Source of the DNA: Bryobacterales bacterium
GTDB lineage: Bacteria > Acidobacteriota > Terriglobia > Bryobacterales > Bryobacteraceae
Reading direction: 5' to 3'
Assembly (NCBI GenBank): GCA_025353235.1
Contig: JANXQZ010000860.1
Coordinates: 1 to 6,250 of the forward strand
Length of the DNA stretch: 6,250 bases
The notes under the pieces were generated by a model that ran no database searches, was not told the origin of the DNA, and worked only from the letters and a program-made list of their open reading frames with translations. How positions within the stretch are numbered: the stretch's first letter is position 1; each line of letters starts with the position of its first letter. The position numbers and the translations under genes are program-made. Positions 3,874 to 6,250 of the stretch are shown here, one piece after another.

Positions 3874-6057
3874 TCATCGAGCGTGGAAAGAAAACGATTT
3901 CGCGGTAAATTGCTTCAGCATGGGCGAATCCTCGCGCACGCGATACCGAGTATCCAGTGCAGCATTTCCAAACCTCTGGAGCGTTCCTGAACCTGGCCAG
4001 CGAATCTCCACTGCCAGAATCCGTTCCGCTTTTCCGAGCCCGATTTGCTGACAAAGAGGGTTGCCCCCGAAACTGCTTCCAGTGGATACGGTGCGGTAGA
4101 TGTCCCGTGCAGCGCCGCCCTTCTCTCGCACTCGCACATGGATGCGAGCGCCAATGCCGGCGCGATTCGCTTTCGTTCCTTCCAGCGTCAGCGCTATCCA
4201 GTGGTTCCCGTGGCCCGGATTTTCGAACAGAACGCTGTGCGCCGTATCGCCTTCATACGCGCCGCCCATTTTGGCGAACACGTCCAAGTCGCCGTCGTTA
4301 TCGAAATCGGCGAATGAAACTCCATGGCCCTTCTGCAGGTGGCCGAATCCGCCCGAAGTGGTGACGTCTTGAAAGCGCTTGCCGCCGGCGTTGCGAAACA
4401 TGCGGTTGGGCAGCAGCGCGCGATAGTCGGGTTCGCCGGTGCCCAGATACAGATCGAGAAACCCGTCGTTATCCAAGTCACCGAAGTTCGATCCCATTAC
4501 GAGAATGGCGCGGTCAAGCCCCACTTCGCGGGTGACATCGCGAAAGGTGCCGTCGTGATTGTTGCGATACAAACGCGGGGTCTCGGCGCGATTCGGAAGC
4601 TTCAGGTACGACTTCGGAATATCGGCAAGCGTGTCGGTGTGATAGCCCGCGACGAAGATATCTTCCCAGCCATCGTTGTCGTAATCCCAGAACCAAGTTG
4701 CGAAACTTTCGAGAGGTTGGGCAACTCCGGCTTTGGCAGTGACGTCGCGGAAGGTCCATCCGCCCCCATTCGCTTTTCCTTCATTGCGGAAAAGCAGGTT
4801 CGGGGCTCCCAAGCGCGAGATGTAGAGATCTGGAAACCCGTCATTATCGATATCTCCCCACGCTACGCCTTTGACGAAACCCAAGTCGGCAAAGCCGGAT
4901 TGCAGCGCGATGTCCGTAAAGGTGCCGTCGCGGTTATTGCGGTAAAGGTGGCATAAGTTTTTGTCGCCGGGCGTGGACTCGGCTCCCACGAAAACATCGA
5001 GCCAGCCGTCGCCATCGAAGTCGGCCCAGGCAGCCGTTTGGGTGGGCTGGAACGACAGCAATCCTGCCGCGCGCGTAACGTCTTCGAACGTCCCGTCGCC
5101 GCGATTGTGAAGCAGCGAGGGGGGATAGTGCCCTTGCTTTCCAAGCCATGCGCCGCGCAGCACCAGGACGTCGGGATGGCCGTCATTATCGTAGTCCGTG
5201 CTCACGATGTTGAGTCCGCCAATGAGACCGGTTAAACCCGCTTCAGCGGTGCGATCCGTGAATGTACCATCACCGTTGTTATGAAAGAGCCGGAGTTGAT
5301 CCTCGGGTGCGGAGGAGGAAAGCATCAAGTCGATCAAACCGTCGCCATCGAAATCCTCGGCTATGCTGCCTCCCGAGTGCCCAACTGCATCCACGCCCGC
5401 AGCGGCGGCAACGTCGTGAAAACGGCCAATGTCGTAGTCCGAATCAAACACCTTTTCGGGTATCAGATATTTTGCAGGGACGCCGGCCGGGTACTCGCCG
5501 ACGGTCATGTATGCGATATTCAGCAGCCATTGGGAAAGCAGATCGCCCGGCTGTTCGCGCAAGAGCGCCGTGTACTCGGCGATGGCGCCGCGCGAGCCCT
5601 CCTGCATGCTGTGGACGCCGGAACCCTTGATGGGCATCAGGCAGGATTCGATCCCTGCGTGCATCACGCAGTTCATCTGTTCACCCAGGCGGAGCCAGAC
5701 GATCCCAAGTTCGTCTCCAAGCTGACGCTGAAATCCTGGCGGCAATTGGGCTTCGTGCCCCTTCACGAATTCGCGAACGATCAGCAGTTCATCTTTTGCG
5801 CGGGCAGGGTCTCCGGCTTGCAGCAGTTCCTCGGCCAGCCCCATGCGGACCTGCAGTTCGGATGGAAAATTCAACTTGCGGGCCAGCATGGCGCGATACT
5901 GGGCGGCCCGTTCCAGGTTTAGAAAGCGATCAGTCCGTGGAGAGCGCGCGGCTAGGATGCCGCGCAGAGTTGCCACCATTTCCTCAGTGCCGGTTGGAGT
6001 GGCGGCGATCAGAAAGACGGCAAGGACTGCGATGAGAGGCGCGCGTAAGGTCATCAT
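3874..6057 (-). CDS. Secreted CRTAC1-type protein: TPR-like region, seven FG-GAP repeats, ASPIC/UnbV domain
   Basis: The 727-residue product starts with a Sec signal peptide (basic MMTLR, then hydrophobic APLIAVLAVFLIAA, cleavage near 20-24). Residues 27-190 are helical and TPR-like (EELLQAGDPARAKDELLIVR; GAIAEYTALLREQPGD) with two cysteines (C130, C139) in a conserved-looking linker. Seven D-x-D-x-D-G-x-x-D calcium-binding motifs begin at residues 235, 288, 346, 402, 458, 527 and 584, as expected for a seven-bladed integrin-alpha-like propeller. Several are preceded by RNNxDGTFxDVT blocks. Residues about 617-708 form the UnbV/ASPIC domain (NHWIALTLEGTKANRAGIGA ... EIRWPGSG). Such proteins are exported and numerous in Acidobacteria; the ligand and exact role are unknown, with carbohydrate or surface binding a guess. 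Start: ATG at 6057 or the adjacent ATG at 6054; a stop at 6066-6064 rules out an earlier one. No clear ribosome binding site. It appears to be transcribed alone. Confidence 0.9.
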   Translation of the reverse strand: MMTLRAPLIAVLAVFLIAATPTGTEEMVATLRGILAARSPRTDRFLNLERAAQYRAMLARKLNFPSELQVRMGLAEELLQAGDPARAKDELLIVREFVKGHEAQLPPGFQRQLGDELGIVWLRLGEQMNCVMHAGIESCLMPIKGSGVHSMQEGSRGAIAEYTALLREQPGDLLSQWLLNIAYMTVGEYPAGVPAKYLIPEKVFDSDYDIGRFHDVAAAAGVDAVGHSGGSIAEDFDGDGLIDLMLSSSAPEDQLRLFHNNGDGTFTDRTAEAGLTGLIGGLNIVSTDYDNDGHPDVLVLRGAWLGKQGHYPPSLLHNRGDGTFEDVTRAAGLLSFQPTQTAAWADFDGDGWLDVFVGAESTPGDKNLCHLYRNNRDGTFTDIALQSGFADLGFVKGVAWGDIDNDGFPDLYISRLGAPNLLFRNEGKANGGGWTFRDVTAKAGVAQPLESFATWFWDYDNDGWEDIFVAGYHTDTLADIPKSYLKLPNRAETPRLYRNNHDGTFRDVTREVGLDRAILVMGSNFGDLDNDGFLDLYLGTGEPDYRALLPNRMFRNAGGKRFQDVTTSGGFGHLQKGHGVSFADFDNDGDLDVFAKMGGAYEGDTAHSVLFENPGHGNHWIALTLEGTKANRAGIGARIHVRVREKGGAARDIYRTVSTGSSFGGNPLCQQIGLGKAERILAVEIRWPGSGTLQRFGNAALDTRYRVREDSPMLKQFTAKSFSFHAR

Positions 6058-6092
6058 GGCGTTCTAGCGTGTTGCGCTTCATTCCTGCCCTG

Positions 6093-6119
6093 CTGAGTGC
6101 GCACAGTACTCAGATTATC
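6093..6119 (-). promoter_or_regulatory. Candidate -10 with an inverted repeat at the start site of the CRTAC1 gene
   Basis: On the minus strand GATAAT (6119-6114) is followed directly by CTGAGT and, nine bases on, ACTCAG (6113-6108 and 6098-6093). A start near 6107 would fall inside the repeat, a classic operator position, giving a leader of about 50 bases. No good -35 is found at 16-18 bases spacing, so a plain housekeeping promoter is uncertain. Confidence 0.35.
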
Positions 6120-6171
6120 CTAAAGGCGGCAGTTGACCCTGCGATTAACGCCAATTGTCACCCGATGAGTG

Positions 6172-6186
6172 ATGTGCGCCGCACAT
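6172..6186. repeat. ATGTGC-GCC-GCACAT inverted repeat
   Basis: Six-base arms around three bases, about 115 bases upstream of the CRTAC1 start. A short T run follows on the plus strand. It could be a regulator site or the weak end of a plus-strand transcript; nothing decides between these. Confidence 0.3.
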
Positions 6187-6224
6187 TTTCGAGGTTTCTT
6201 CACGATTTTCCGGCAAAGGTTGCA

Positions 6225-6243
6225 GGCCGATTGCCAATCGGCC
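6225..6243. repeat. 19-bp palindrome at the right edge
   Basis: GGCCGATTG and CAATCGGCC are perfectly complementary around one central C. GCAGG-like bases occur on both outer sides. Its length makes chance less likely than for the other repeats here. It may be an operator or a hairpin belonging to a gene beyond the window edge. The 193 bases 6058-6250 contain no gene I can support. Confidence 0.45.
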
Positions 6244-6250
6244 GCAGGTT

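Noticed and set aside
3957..5922. Many long plus-strand open frames opposite the CRTAC1 gene
   Set aside because: The minus-strand frame has a signal peptide, seven regular Asp-rich repeats and a UnbV domain. The opposite frames show low-complexity or shadow text.
1..6250. CRISPR arrays, insertion-sequence ends, rRNA genes or ordinary tRNA genes
   Set aside because: No regularly spaced repeats, transposase genes or rRNA segments were seen. The only tRNA-like structure is part of tmRNA.

Overview
The window joins two kinds of DNA. Positions 1 to about 2760 look like the end of an integrated mobile element. Positions 2761 to 6250 look like ordinary bacterial chromosome. The join is the 3' end of the tmRNA gene (ssrA, minus strand, 2761-3115), a well-known target for tyrosine recombinases, and a tyrosine recombinase gene starts 87 bases beyond the tmRNA CCA end. 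The likely host is an acidobacterium of the Solibacter/Bryobacter kind. The reasons are the long secreted CRTAC1-type (FG-GAP plus ASPIC/UnbV) protein that this group carries in many copies, a tmRNA tag ending in FAYAA that resembles the Solibacter tag as I remember it, and a divergent ClpS clade. This placement is inference and has not been searched.

Element side (1-2760), left to right: the C-terminal part of a gene cut by the window edge that resembles island or plasmid replication proteins (2-823, +); a doubtful small ORF (865-1011, +); a HicB-family antitoxin (1018-1251, +); and the remains of its partner toxin gene hicA (1238-1371, +), which keeps both ends but has lost about 100 bases from the middle and is out of frame. 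A good intrinsic terminator candidate (1423-1459) closes this run. The tyrosine recombinase follows on the minus strand (2673-1611). It has all its catalytic residues but is split by one extra base in a G run (2534-2537). With both the toxin and the integrase broken, the element looks decayed and probably immobile by its own integrase. Its other end lies outside the window to the left.

Chromosome side (2761-6250): tmRNA with a readable tag ANNQQFAYAA followed by stop codons in all three frames; a ClpS-like N-degron adaptor (3139-3459, +), divergent from ssrA with only 23 bases between them and apparently sharing one A/T-rich -10 region; an 81-aa conserved-looking protein with an N-terminal coiled coil (3526-3771, +); a convergent hairpin (3803-3827); and a 727-aa exported protein with a TPR-like N-terminal part, seven Ca-binding FG-GAP repeats and a UnbV/ASPIC domain (6057-3874, -). 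The 193 bases upstream of that gene carry three separate inverted repeats.

The functional theme of the chromosomal part is protein quality control: tmRNA tags stalled products for Clp proteases, and ClpS steers ClpAP-type proteases between ssrA-tagged and N-degron substrates. I see no complete novel defence or mobile system. The points most worth checking are the ssrA/clpS divergent promoter, the altered ClpS pocket, the ssrA-int junction and the two broken element genes.
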